From Amoebophrya sp. A120 (taxonomy: Eukaryota; Sar; Dinophyceae; Syndiniales; Amoebophryaceae), in assembly GCA_905178155.1 (NCBI GenBank), contig CAJINV010000007.1, forward strand, positions 3,738,265 through 3,802,264: a stretch of 64,000 nt of DNA, written 5' to 3'. The notes under the pieces are model-generated. The model was not told where the DNA came from. It was given only the letters and a program-made list of their open reading frames with translations, and made no database searches. A program made the translations under genes and the position numbers. Below are positions 37,078 to 48,798 of this stretch, in pieces. Position 1 is the first letter of the stretch. Every line of letters begins with the position of its first letter.

Positions 37078-40000
37078 ATGAGCATCACACGCCCGATTAG
37101 TGCGAGCTTGTTGCTCCTGTGGCCGTGTATGGATTGCCCGGTAGCTTCCGCGTGCGCAAGTGCTCTGTGTCTGTACCTATCCACAGAGAGATTGCTCGCC
37201 TACTCTCCGACGATTTCTTTTCCTTCTGCAGTTCTGCATGGTGCATGATTCATTTTTGGTGACGATTGTCCGCATGCCATACTAACTTCAAGGGAAGCGT
37301 GCTCGTCTTTTCTTGCTGTTGCGCGATAAGTCATCAGCATCCCCACGTCCGTGTGAAGAACACGACCAAAGATGCACCGAGCACCAATAGCAATATAATT
37401 AAAGCCCTACAGCCATGAGCATGACCTCCCGCCAATTGCAAAGGTACCCCTTGCGCGACGCGGTTGCCCGCGAAGCGCTCTGCCTCGATGGCAGCGTCCC
37501 GCAGTACTACTACCTCCAAGGGAACACCACTTCCCAAAACTCCAAGGTCGTCCTCTACTTCATGCACGGTGGTTTTTGCGGCCGAACTCTGCAGGAATGC
37601 GTCGAACTGTCCATGCCCTACTACTCCACAATCAGCCTGCCCCCGACCGTCGACGGCTACCACTTGCTCTCCCCGTTCGAGTCCGAAAACCCGCATTTCT
37701 ATGGCTACGAGAAAATCCTGATCGACTACTGCAGCGGGGACACCTACAGTTTGAACAGCAGCACGACGTACACACCGGCCTCACCGAGTTATAATGGGCA
37801 ACAAGGTGCACCTTCTAACACCGTTCCCGTCCACTTCCGCGGCGCGAATATTGTGAAGTGTTTCATCGAGGACCTCCGCGACGGCTTTCTCTTCAACCCT
37901 GCGAATAGTAGTTCGAGCCAAACGCCCCCACTCTCTCCCTCGCTCACCGACATTTTGATTTCCGGCTCGTCCGCGGGGGGACTGGGCGTCATGGGCCATG
38001 GCTGGCGGTTCCAGACCCTCTTTCCCACCGCGAATATTCGGGCGGTGATCGACAGCTCGCAATTCTTCTCCCTTGGCGGGGAAAAGCAAATGATGGACTT
38101 CCTCACCACCTACAACATCTCTGGCGGGACGGGCTGCGAGCTGGACCCTGCCGGGCCGCAGTGCTGCTTCTACGCACACTGCATGACGGCGCACCGAAGC
38201 GGGGGTTTAGCCGCGTACTACACAATTCCGACGCTTTGGGTGCAGAGCAAGTACGACTTCTACTCCACCGCGTCTGAAGTCACTTTCGCCGGACAAACCA
38301 GCGGGGACAGTAGTAGCAGTTCGAATTCAGCACATGGCGAAGAGGATAGTCCTGCAACATTGTCCGCCACGGGGCATTTGCTCCACTACATGGCAGTGGC
38401 GGGCAGAGTGGAGACGCTGAACAAGCAGCTGATCCACGCCCATCCTGGCTCCGCCGCGGTTCTGTCCACCTGCGCCGAGCACGTCTTGCTTGCCCCAACG
38501 ACGCTGAAGTTCAAGTTTTACCAGTACGATTATGCTGGGGATGAGTTGCTCGCGGGACAAGCCGATCCGGCGAGCGTTGTGCATGGGCCGGGGGTGTTCA
38601 GTGCGAAGAAGGTACTTGTTTCTACTTTCCCCGTATGCTATTTGCAACATATTACGGACAGGCAGATGAAAAAACTCGGGCGCCAAGATATTTGCTGCTT
38701 CTTTCCTACTTTGAGCAGGAGGACTCTAGTACCTTCTATTTCTGCAAATTTTATTTATCGCGTGGTCAAATAAATTACCCAAGGTAATCGAGCTTGGCCA
38801 AGTGACCAACCCAGTTTCCTCGTCCTCCGATATCTCACTCGCAGTGGAGATCAACGCGGGGTTACTGAGAAGAGCAAACCACATCAACAACAAACCTCTA
38901 ATGGACTACGTCTCCCAGTGGGCTGCTTCCGCCGACGGCGTTATTGAAAACGAGGAAAAGTTGACTCAGAGACCCGCCTTCGCCTTCAACAGTCTGGATG
39001 AACGCTGTGAATCCAAGCTGCAGATGAAATTTGTCGGTATGGGGAACGAGCAGAGTATTCTCCACACGATCGACGAGGAGGTCTTCCCGATTGTTTTACT
39101 CACCTCCATGGCGTTGATACTAATCGTCGCAGTTTATTTCTGGTTCCAGCGATTGCGGCTGAAATTACTGGCGACCGTGCACGTGAATGTCGCTGGGAAG
39201 ATGGGAGTGGGCAGTGGTGGAAAGAGTGCCTTTGACGAAGACGGAACAACCGGCCGCGCTGGTATAATTGCTGACGATGAGCAAGATCAATCCAAAGACG
39301 CTGAAGCGGCCGCTAACGCAGCGTTTGCGCTGCAGGTTTTGCAACAACGCAGACAACGAGTGGAGCAGGCAGCGGCGTCGGGGAAGACGAAGTGGGGAAT
39401 TTTTTTGCCATCGAAGAACAGAGAGAAGAACGTGAAGGAGACGAGCGGCTTCGAGATTTTGCTGTCGAAGGAATTCATTATCGGTGGATCTAATACTTCT
39501 GAAGCCGACTTTTCGCTGGTGTACGCGGGGGCGGGGAGTGGTATCGACGTTGGAACCTCCTCCAGCCTCTCTTCTTCCGGTGTGGACATCGACGCAGCTG
39601 CTGGGCTGGTGAGTCAGCCAGAGCAAATGTTGACACCGCTCAGGAAATTCCGGATTCACGTTCTGCGGGCACTGTTGAAGTACAAAATGGAGGTGCAAGA
39701 GAGGAAAGGAAAGAAAAGGACTTCGAAAACGAAATTCCAATTGTCGTCCTCCAAAGACAAAGCGGTCGACGCCCAAATGGTGAACATTACCATCTTGGAG
39801 GACGGCATCCGACGGCACAGCAAAGACCGAGCGGGATCAAAGGCGAGTAAGCGCAGCGGCGGTGATCGTGATGTTGGGAAGACTTTGCTGAAAGATGAAG
39901 GCGAAACGTTCGGCGCCGGTGTAGGACAAACCGAAAAAAGCAAGGAGCCAGCATCTGAAAAATCTGAAATCCAACGTAGTGAAGAGGATCATGAACAAGA

Positions 40001-42664
40001 AGCACTAGCCCCCGCCGTAGAACAAGTACAGTCCAGCTCTTTCATCGAGAACCTGCCCTGCATGATGCTCCAGAACGTCACTTACCAAATCGGGAAGTCC
40101 CACTTCCTCCTCGCAAACGTGAACTGCGTTTTCCGCTACGGTCGCATGATCGCTTTGATGGGCGGTCTCCGGGAAGTCCACTTTATGCAAACTAGCCTCC
40201 GACCGCCAATTTTCCGGGCACTACTCCGGGCTGATCACCTTAGACGGCATGCCGATGCACTTGATCCCCAATCGAACCGCGAAAATCGCGTATGTTAGGC
40301 AGTTCCCGACCTGCGGGCCGAGCGAGTGCACGGTGATCGAAGCTTTGCTACTGTACGCGTACAAGGCGGGGCTGGACATCGATTTGAGTCAGGTGAGGTT
40401 AAGTGAAGTGATCTTGGAACGGTTTTTGGACGGAAATAAGATGAAAAAGGGGGGAGCTGCGATGAACAAAGCAAAACTGAAAGAGATGCTGGCGAACTTG
40501 GAACGGAGATTTTCCTCGCTAGGGACGCCTGCGGCGTCTGAAAAACCGGGCGATGCTGCGTCAAGTGGCTCGCCGGATGAAGCCACAGATGCGGATGCGG
40601 TTTTGAAGATGAAAAAGAAATCCCAGGCCACTTCGAACCTGTTCGCGAAACTGCAGACCATTGTGAAGGATCTGAACATGGGTTGGTTTTTGCATCGACG
40701 AATTTCCGACTTGTCGGGCGGACAGAAAAAGCTGCTGTCCGTGGCGCAAGCGCTCATTTGCGAACCAGGAATTATCTTTCTGGACGAGCCGACTTCCGGT
40801 ACGTTTGTGTCGTTTTTTTTTTGTGCTAGAGCGTAGCAGTAGGCGGAGTCTGTTGATATTGTCATCGAGGATTTGATATAATGCGAAGTCACTAGTTCCA
40901 GTCTTGCTCTTGGACATAGACTGAGTGCCACTTCAAGTGTATGACGCAAAAACAAATCAATTCCTCATCGAAATCTCAGGTCTCGACGCAATGACGGCGG
41001 AAACCTTGATGCTGGCTTTGTCTAACGTCACCTGGAAGCAGAAGTGCTGCATGGTGATCGTGATTCACCAACCGTCCGCTTTGGTTTACAGTCTGTTCGA
41101 CGATCTCGTCCTGCTGTGCCGCGGAAAAGTAATCTACTCCGGGCCCCGGGAATTTGCCGACGAAGCGTTGGATGCGCTGGACTTGAAATTGAAGAAGAAA
41201 CACGGGGAGATGGTGGAAGATGAAACTGTCGGACAGGTGTTGAACAAGACAAACACAAACAGCGTCGAAAATAATGTAGAACAAAAAGGAGATGAGGTCC
41301 TCAACGCTGTTGACAAACCACTTGAAGCTCTTGCAGAAGAAGCTGACCACGCTCTGCCCACGACCTGCAACTCTGATTTGACGTTAGCGAAAGCCATGAA
41401 CATGTTTCAGGCGAAAAATCGAAAATGGGACATGCTCCGCCACGTGCTTTTCGTTCCCCGAGCCCCCTCCGCTGACAAATTCATCACGAACGAATTGAAA
41501 GAAATGATGGCGTGCGGTTCCGTTGTCCAAGATGGCGCCAGCACTGGTGTTGAAAACAGCAATGCCAAAAAGGTGATAAAACCGTCCTTCAAGCGCGCTA
41601 TCGACGGCGCAGACCCGGCCCCGGCGAAGTCGGCTCTGTTGTTGGAGCTTTTCGCCTACAACGAGCTCTACCTGTCCAACACTTTACCGCTCGTCGCTTT
41701 ACCGCTCGGCGCGGTCGTCGTCTGGGGCTTTCTGGAATTCTCGAGTGCGAAGCACGATGCGGCGAAGTGCATGCTGGAGGTGTACGTGGTCGGGTTTGCG
41801 GTGTTGAACATCCTACTGCCGAACGTCTTTGCGCATTTGAACTGTAACCAAGACGGGCTGCAAGACCGGATTTTCAAGTCCACCGACATGTTCTGGGTGG
41901 TCGCCTTCTTCTGCCAGCTGTGCTCGGTGGTGATCTCCTTGATCATGGGCAGTTTCTCGCTGTTCGCCTTCTTACTCCCGACGCAATCCATGACCAACTG
42001 CACGTGGTTTGAGCACGTGTTTGTCTGCTACCTGGTGAGCAGCTTCATTAGCCTGTTGGTGCAGCTGTTTCTCTACCAGGCGCGGGGACACGAGGACGCG
42101 AACAAAATGGCCTCGGTGTTCACGCAGTTAGCGGTCTTCACAGCGGCGCTGTCCCTGTTCTCCGGCTTCACGATAACGTTAGACGAAGCCTCCTGGCTCC
42201 GCCCCTTGATGTTTGTATCGCCGCCTTTCTGGGCGCAGAAGAAACTGGTGACAATGGGTTTTTTAGACGAAAGTTACAACTGCGAAAACGTCGACTGTTT
42301 GTTGAACTCCGGCAACGCGTGGATAGCGATGCTTTACGGCGGGCCGGAGGGTCAGGAGTGGACGTATTTGGTGCTGACGATGTTCTGTCTTGGGACGTTA
42401 GTCTTTTCGCGTTTCGTGTGGTACTTGAAGATGGGAACGCCGGCGGTGGTAGCGCTGGGAACGACGAAGAAAGGGAAAGGAACTGGATATGGATTCGCGG
42501 CTGCGGGTGCTACTAAGCAGGGTAGTGCTGCTGCCAGTTCTGGATCATCATCTTCGAAGGACGTCATCGCGTTGTTTCCCTTTGTGCAGACGAGCAGTTT
42601 TACCGGGTTATTGGAAAAGGTGAAAAAACAAGCGACGTTGGAGGAGGAGGGGGAGGAGGGGTGA
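37078..42664 (+). CDS. NOTUM/pectin-acetylesterase-like hydrolase fused to ABCG-type transporter, frameshifted
   Basis: Proposed exons: 37078-37240 (hydrophobic, signal-like SASLLLLW), 37413-38611, 38784-40798 and 40980-42664, with GT-AG introns. The first domain matches the NOTUM/pectin acetylesterase family. It has a YCSGD motif, the nucleophile in GSSAGG (Ser codon 37970), Asp in QSKYDFYS and His in STCAEHVLL. A membrane segment (FPIVLLTSMALILIVAVYFWF, about 39,085-39,150) leads to an ABC nucleotide-binding domain with LSGGQ (40711), Walker B IIFLDEPTSGLD and switch His in VIVIHQP. About six C-terminal membrane segments follow, as in ABCG half-transporters. The Walker A is broken by a frameshift near 40,161-40,168. 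The first exon is the least certain. Topology (lumenal hydrolase, cytosolic ATPase) is inference. Confidence 0.75.
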
Positions 42665-43394
42665 CCCGTATTGAAAATGGTCTGACGGATCCAGAGATTG
42701 CCCATCTTGAAACTCCACCTATCTAAAATCTATACTTTATTTTCATGTCGACGCGATCCCTTGAGTTTATCTTTGCGATGGAAAAGTTTTATCCGTCGTT
42801 CTTTTTCTTGTAGGTGTTTCTTCCGTGGTGCAAAACTGCGAAAATTCAATCTACTCGCTAGCAGGCAAGAGCAAGCTGCAAAAGCTTCACAACGTAATTC
42901 CCAAAGTAACGTAGTCAGTTCAGTTTAGCTTTAGTACGATGCCCAAAGAAGATAGGGCAAGAAGTAAGAATCGTTTTGTTACTCTCAGTCAAAGTATTGC
43001 ATGCCTCCTACTTCATTGCGGAAAAATAAACGTGTCATCTTTGTTTCTTGTTTCATCTGGTGCCTCAGATTGACAATGTCACCGTGACTCGCGAGGGTTG
43101 AACGAATTCCATTTCCTTTGTTTCCATCACACGAAGAAGGCGGCAAAATATTATGCTTAACGCTCGAGCCTGAACCGCGCCAGGGGAATGCGACAGAATC
43201 TGTTCGCCATTTGAGCTGTTTCAGCTTTTTGATCAACTTCAGATGATTCTTCTAGCACGAGCACAACGCGTTATGATCATCGCTGAAGAAAAGATGTATT
43301 ATCTTGGTTTTGCAGATAGCCACCGATACCGCCCACGCTCCTAGCATTCGAGTTCGACGCCGTGCTATTACAACAACTCCGGCGCTCGTCACCT
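42665..43394. other. Intergenic spacer
   Basis: AT-balanced sequence between the transporter stop and the protease ATG. Only short frames are present. TTTTGCAG at 43308-43315 could be a trans-splice or cis-splice acceptor for the protease transcript. Nothing else is recognised. Confidence 0.4.
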
Positions 43395-46099
43395 ATGTCC
43401 GGTTTGTTCACACCATGGCGTCCGTGCACCGTGATGATCCGCGGCCCCGAGTCAGGCAAATTTGTGGAAGCTTTGCCAGACGGGAATCTCGCGGCCGCCG
43501 CCTCTGCCGGCGGGACCGCTTTCTCCTTCGAAGACGGTCGCACGACGTATGGCGTTCTCAAACGTTACATTCTCAACTGTTCCATGAAATTTGTCATGCA
43601 AGAACGGCAAAAGTGAAAGGGAAAAGATTGGGCCTTTTGCATTACAGGTTTGGAGCAGATTATAATGCTATCTACCGCGTCGAGAAGTTGTCATGCGGAG
43701 AAGGCTTGATCGTGTGAAGAGCGATAGTGTTTTTGCATGACAAATCATGTAACAGTTGAGAATGTAACATTTGAGAACGCCATACGACGCTGACAGGCTC
43801 GGGCGTGGTGTTCGGTACGATTACTGCTACACAGCGACAGGCAGCAAACGTCGACCAAAAAGTGGCTGTTCAAGAATCGAGTGCCAGCGGGTCAGAATTT
43901 GTCCCGTCCACCGGCATTGCCCATTTTTCGCTGTTTCAGCCTTTCCTACGCAGTGTGGCTACGAATGGTGAGAGCCATGTGGACAAACCAGATGAGCAGC
44001 ATGATGCCCAGACCGATTTTGAGCATGTACTCTTGCCAGAAACGGAAGTATTTGTCAAAGTTCAACATCAAGAAGCAGCGGATGGTCGGAGCGAAAACTT
44101 GATCCAAAGCACAAACCAGTCTGCAGCATCTCAATTTCACATGGTGAAAGTTCGGCCGACGCGAATTTTGCACGCAGGGAATGCGCAACAAGAGTTTATG
44201 AGGCACGCAGGGCCTTGCAAAATGTCCCTTGATGGAACAAGTGGTGCTGCCATTGCTTCCGAAGGGAGTGAGGACGCCTGGCTTTCTGTGACGGAGCGCA
44301 CGCAGCTGGCGAAGGTTCCCGTGTGTTGCATTGCGGCGGCTAGTGGTCTTGGATCTCCGTTGACCAGCAACGCCGGTATTCGTGACGGCACCTTGTTCCA
44401 CCCAGCGTTTCTCTTCGTCGAGTTTGAGGCGAACAACAAACCAACAGAGGTTGGAGCGCCTGATGCGAATGTCGGAGATGAGCCGCCAGGTGCAAATCTT
44501 CTGGCAGCAGGAGGTGGCGGCACGGTTCTACATGAACATGATCGAAGCCATAACCAATACCGCCACACAGCAAGAAGCGTAATTCCCACGGGCAGCCAAG
44601 TTCTCCTGCAAGCCGGTGCGTATGGGCACACGAGCCTCTTTGCGAATTTGAAAATCCGGTCTTCCATCGCGAACAGGTCTGATTTCATGTACTTGCTGGA
44701 TGCAGTGACGCACGAGGGTATGGCGGGCGGGGCTGTGTCTGTTCGTCGAAGAACTAGCGGAGATGAGCAGCATGAGGATAGGCTAATTGGGCTGCTACTG
44801 CCTCCACTGAAAGTTGGAACGATCGCTGATGGGAGCGGGGCAGGAACTGCTGGGTCGCCTGGAACAAGTGATGCTTTTTCCTTGGCTGTGGCACTGACAA
44901 GTGCCGATGCTGGAGGTAATGGAGACAGGAGCTTGAGGAGCAAAATGAAACTGGAAGCCGTGATGACATGTAGCGGGAATGAGATGATGGAGACACTAAC
45001 CACAAGCACATTAGAGGTTCACAATCTTCAACCCGAGCGGTCATTGAAAACGACCGACCCTTTCTTCCGCCGCAGCGTGGCTCGACTCGTTCACCCAGAC
45101 CGTGGCACTTGGGGCACAGCGGTCGTTCTGACGACAAAACCAAGAGCTTTTTTCCTGACCTGTGCGCACGTTGCGCGCGACACGAGGTTCATGCGTGTGC
45201 AGCTGCCCCCGGCTCAGGGGATGGATTCGTATGTGAAACGCACAAGTGCCGAGGCCGACCTGCTACAGCGCCACACAGCATTCGTAACGATCCGCAAAGT
45301 CTGGGATGGATTCACGAGTGGCTCTGGGATGGACGCCGCATTGCTTGTTGTAGACAGCACTGCGCAACAAAAGCTGGTAGAGGAATGCTTCGAAGAGGTA
45401 CCCTGGGTGACTGATGAAACAAAAATGCCCCTGAGCAGAAAAGACGGCTCCGATAGAACAACGGAATGCGCCGCCGTCGGCTTTCCTGTCTTCGAGGACC
45501 AGAGCTTGTTCCAAAATTTTCAACCGACTGTCACCAAGGGCCTTGTGTCGTCAGTGAAGCTTGGAAACAAAACGGTTATGCTCCGAAGTACCGCCGCAGT
45601 GCATAACGGAAATTCCGGCGGAGCCTTGGTTTTGCCAGGAAGAGGACTGATAGGGCTGCTCGTCATGAACATTCAACGCGGAGGAGCACCAGCAATCCCT
45701 GATAGCTCAGCGGACGCGGAACAAGATGAACATGATGCGAGTGCATCACGAAAGAGCGAGGCAGAGGAAGGCAAAGACTCGTTATCGTCGCCGCAGTATT
45801 ACCCACACTTAAACTTCAGCATTCCCGTCTGGCAAAAGCTCTCGCCGATCTATCACTTTTGCAAGAATTTGAAAAAAAAACACCTGTTTGAGTTCACGTT
45901 TTTTAATAGAATTGAACCGATGACACAAATCGAAAAGCAGTTGTGGCTGCTTGACGAGAATGCTTCAGCGGGTTTGACACTAGAGGATGGACAATTGCAA
46001 ATGAAAGACGTTTCCAAACTAGAGCAGCGCGCTGCGTATGCTAGGACAGTTCTGAATATTTTCACGAATGAGAGCCGAGCGGCAAGGGCCAGACTGTAG
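43395..46099 (+). CDS. DEG15/TYSND1-like peroxisomal leader-peptide processing protease
   Basis: DEG15 (plants) and TYSND1 (animals) are trypsin-like serine proteases of the peroxisome that remove PTS2 presequences. Exons 43395-43547 and 43790-46099 give 820 residues. The start MSGLFTPWRPCTVMIRGPES, followed by EDGRTTLTGSGVVF, resembles the family N-terminus. The first, presumably degenerate protease-like half has HEGMAGGAV. The active half shows His in FLTCAHVA (about residue 511), Asp in GMDAALLV (about 566) and Ser in HNGNSGGAL (about 660). The protein ends RAARARL; ARL fits the PTS1 pattern [SAC][KRH][LM]. An F3 introner interrupts the gene after TT of EDGRTT. The ATG was chosen as the first in frame after an upstream stop at 43317. 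Function is a confident family inference; peroxisomal location rests on the tripeptide. Confidence 0.85.
43548..43784 (+). mobile_element. Introner, family F3 (237 bp), TSD CGACG
   Basis: Starts TATGGCGTTCTC and ends GAGAACGCCATA. CGACG lies at 43543-43547 and 43785-43789. Internal ACATTCTCAACTGTT pairs with AACAGTTGAGAATGT. It is clearly related to the copy at 11383-11620 in the UBR gene. Removal joins ACG ACG to CTG ACA GGC. Confidence 0.9.
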
Positions 46100-48798
46100 C
46101 TGCTGAACAAAGCGCGCGCACTGTATTTTTTTATTCTTGTGTAACGTTGCGACAGCATGACAAGCCACAAAGCTGGCTTCGTGCTCTGGCTACAGCCTGT
46201 TCTGCTTGATTTTATAGACTACTTATCGCACGTTTCGTAGCTTCGTGGATTCATAGTCTTAGTCGTCATCGCCGGGTACTCGCGTGAAAAAATTATTTCC
46301 GATCAAGTAGAAGAATACACCTCGATCATCGTATGGTGTGAGTGTGACATCGACAGTTCCAGTCCGACACAGCCTCTCAAGAGGTTTCCTCGGAATCGGA
46401 CTCGGACAAGGCAGTTAGTTTGCTACTTGCCAGGGTCGTGCTTTTCTTTTCGTGATCGTGACGAGGTAAGTACTTCCTCTTGCCGGGAAAAAAGTTGTCT
46501 AGGCCAAGGCTCAATTGCCTTTTTTGACGAAAATAAATTGTGTTGAATGCATAAGCTGCATATGCAAACGCAACGCATGAATGATATCGCGTTCGACATT
46601 CTCCTGAAAGTCGTTCTCTTCGTGTTGACTTCATCCAAGGTGATCTGTATGGTCTTGTGTGTATACAACCTAATAAGCACACCGACGTGCTAAAAAGCGT
46701 GTGTGAAAGTAGACTTGAAAGAAAAAATTTGTCTCTCCAACAAGTCTCGCAGTCCAACAAAGTAAATCAAAATGTCGCGGCAAACGAGGCCAGCGTGTGT
46801 GAAGCGCGTAGAGCGCCCAGCAAGGGCACTCCTGCCAATCGCGATTTTGCCAACTCTGGATCATAATGGTATTTTTTTTTCGCGTTTCAGAATGCATACC
46901 ACCATCAAAGAATCAAGTTTTTACATATTTGTGTAGGTGTCTGAAGCGCTCAAGAAATGGTCGCGTTATTTCAATACAGTTTTTTACGCCTTCGCCTACA
47001 ACAAGCAGAAGAAGACGAAAGATGGAGGGAATTTGCGTGGATCGAAAAACGCGTTCTCCGAGCCCGAGCTGCACAGTGGGTTTGTGGCGGATTCTCGACG
47101 TGTATTGAAAGAAAATTCATACGTTGTTCAGTTTGCGCACCATTTCGTCAAAAGAAAGAGATGAAACTCTTCAGATAATTTGTTCTGTGATTTCTCTTCC
47201 TTCATAGTTTCACACTTTACGCTCAAGAAATATTAGAGCCACTTTTTTTTTATTTTTTATGCAGAAAATGAAAAGTAACTGTAACAAAAAGTCAGGAACA
47301 CATAAACAAATTAATATTACCCAAAAACAGACTCCGGGGTCAGTCTTGGAACTGGATGTTTCGAGGAGAACTGCAAATGAAGAAGCTGACCGCGCGGAGA
47401 AGACTGAGAACGAAGCGACGGAGGAGGAAAAGCGAGAGGTCAAGACCGCCGAGGGGACCAACGTCGGTGCCAGCAAGCAACAAACGGAGTTTGCGGTCGA
47501 GGCGTCCAGGTCAGAGTCGCGCAGCGAAAAGACATACCAGGGAAACAAGGAAAACAAAGATCATGCGCATGCCGGCGAAGGACAGAGCCAGACACAGGAG
47601 GTCAAGATGGACGAGAAACAAATGACGCAAAAAAAAAACGGAAAACAAAGAAGAACAAAACAAAAGCCCGGCCTATGGCCGGAAGAAGGGGTCCTAAACG
47701 GGCCCTAAAAACCTTTAAAAGCTATGACTTAAGTACTTACTACAAACATTTACCTTGACTACCAAAACAAATTAAAGATGTAACAAGCGATCGAAATGAA
47801 ATTGAAAAGCAAGGCGGCTTGTCTTCAGAGAAAGATCATATCACGGCGAAAAGCCTCAGGCTATCGTACAGATTTAATAGTTATGTAAAAAACTCATCCA
47901 CACCGACCCACCCCTTGACGAACGTTGTAATAAGATACGTACATCAATAAGGAGCAAGCGATTAAAACCGTGCATTCTACTTCACCTGAAGCGATATCTT
48001 GACAAAACGCGCATCTCACAAAATTCATCAATAAATGCGAATTTACTTCTCTTAGTGTGGGCCTCCGCTTCAACCAAGCTGCAGCTCCAACCAAGCTGCA
48101 TCTTCGACGAGAACGAGTTTTGCACACACGAACGGACCCCACTTTTAACTCTCTGCGCAATACCCCCGACAGGGTAGATGATGATGATGATTCGACTATC
48201 GCTGCGCCTCTATCTCGGGCTTGACTTTTGAACACAAAATTATGTACCTGTTTGTGAAGCATGGAAATGGATTTTGCAGTGCTATACATAGGAATATGAT
48301 ACGCCATGATCAGTAGTTGGTGAAAGTCAAGCCCTCCATTTCTTGTGTGTTTGCGTATCGATGGCGAGTTGACAAAAACGCATTGCACTTTCGGGTTTTT
48401 TCGTCGTATTGCGTTTGTATGTATTTATAAATGAGTGGCTTCTACTATTTGTCGGTCTTCTTCTCCTCCCGTGTGTACAAATTTTGTATTTGTACGGAGA
48501 TTTCACAAGCCGAAGCACCATGCGAGCTTGCTTTCGATGACCCCGTGCCCATCTCTGAGATATTCCCATACTCTAGCGAAAAGAGTGAAACATGGTCATG
48601 GGATTGCATATCTTATCAGTGCTGCGCCTGTGTCTGTGCGTCATTTGATTCTGGTGTGGTGACTGTGCGTTCTCCGCCCGTCCAGTGAATACAGGAACAG
48701 CACGCTCGTCAAGGGAATACAGCAACATCCAGTTCTTGTATATTACATTAAGCCTATTTTTGGTATCGCCGATCTTGTGATCTTCTTTTTCACATAAG
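46100..48798. other. Intergenic spacer with small unassigned frames
   Basis: AT-rich compared with the genes. A short frame at 46937-47164 (SEALKKWSRYFNTVFYAFAYNKQ) follows a T-rich tract ending in TGTGTAG and could be a terminal exon, but I cannot find its partner. A charged frame at 47259-47708 is listed separately. No RNA gene is recognised. Confidence 0.35.
47259..47708 (+). CDS. Possible small hypothetical protein, highly charged
   Basis: 149 codons from ATG to TAA with composition dominated by Glu, Lys, Gln, Thr and Ser (EADRAEKTENEATEEEKREVK). No domain, signal or membrane segment is recognised. A second frame overlaps part of it. It could be a real low-complexity protein, part of a spliced gene, or a chance frame in purine-rich DNA. 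Listed with low confidence. Confidence 0.22.
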   Translation: MQKMKSNCNKKSGTHKQINITQKQTPGSVLELDVSRRTANEEADRAEKTENEATEEEKREVKTAEGTNVGASKQQTEFAVEASRSESRSEKTYQGNKENKDHAHAGEGQSQTQEVKMDEKQMTQKKNGKQRRTKQKPGLWPEEGVLNGP

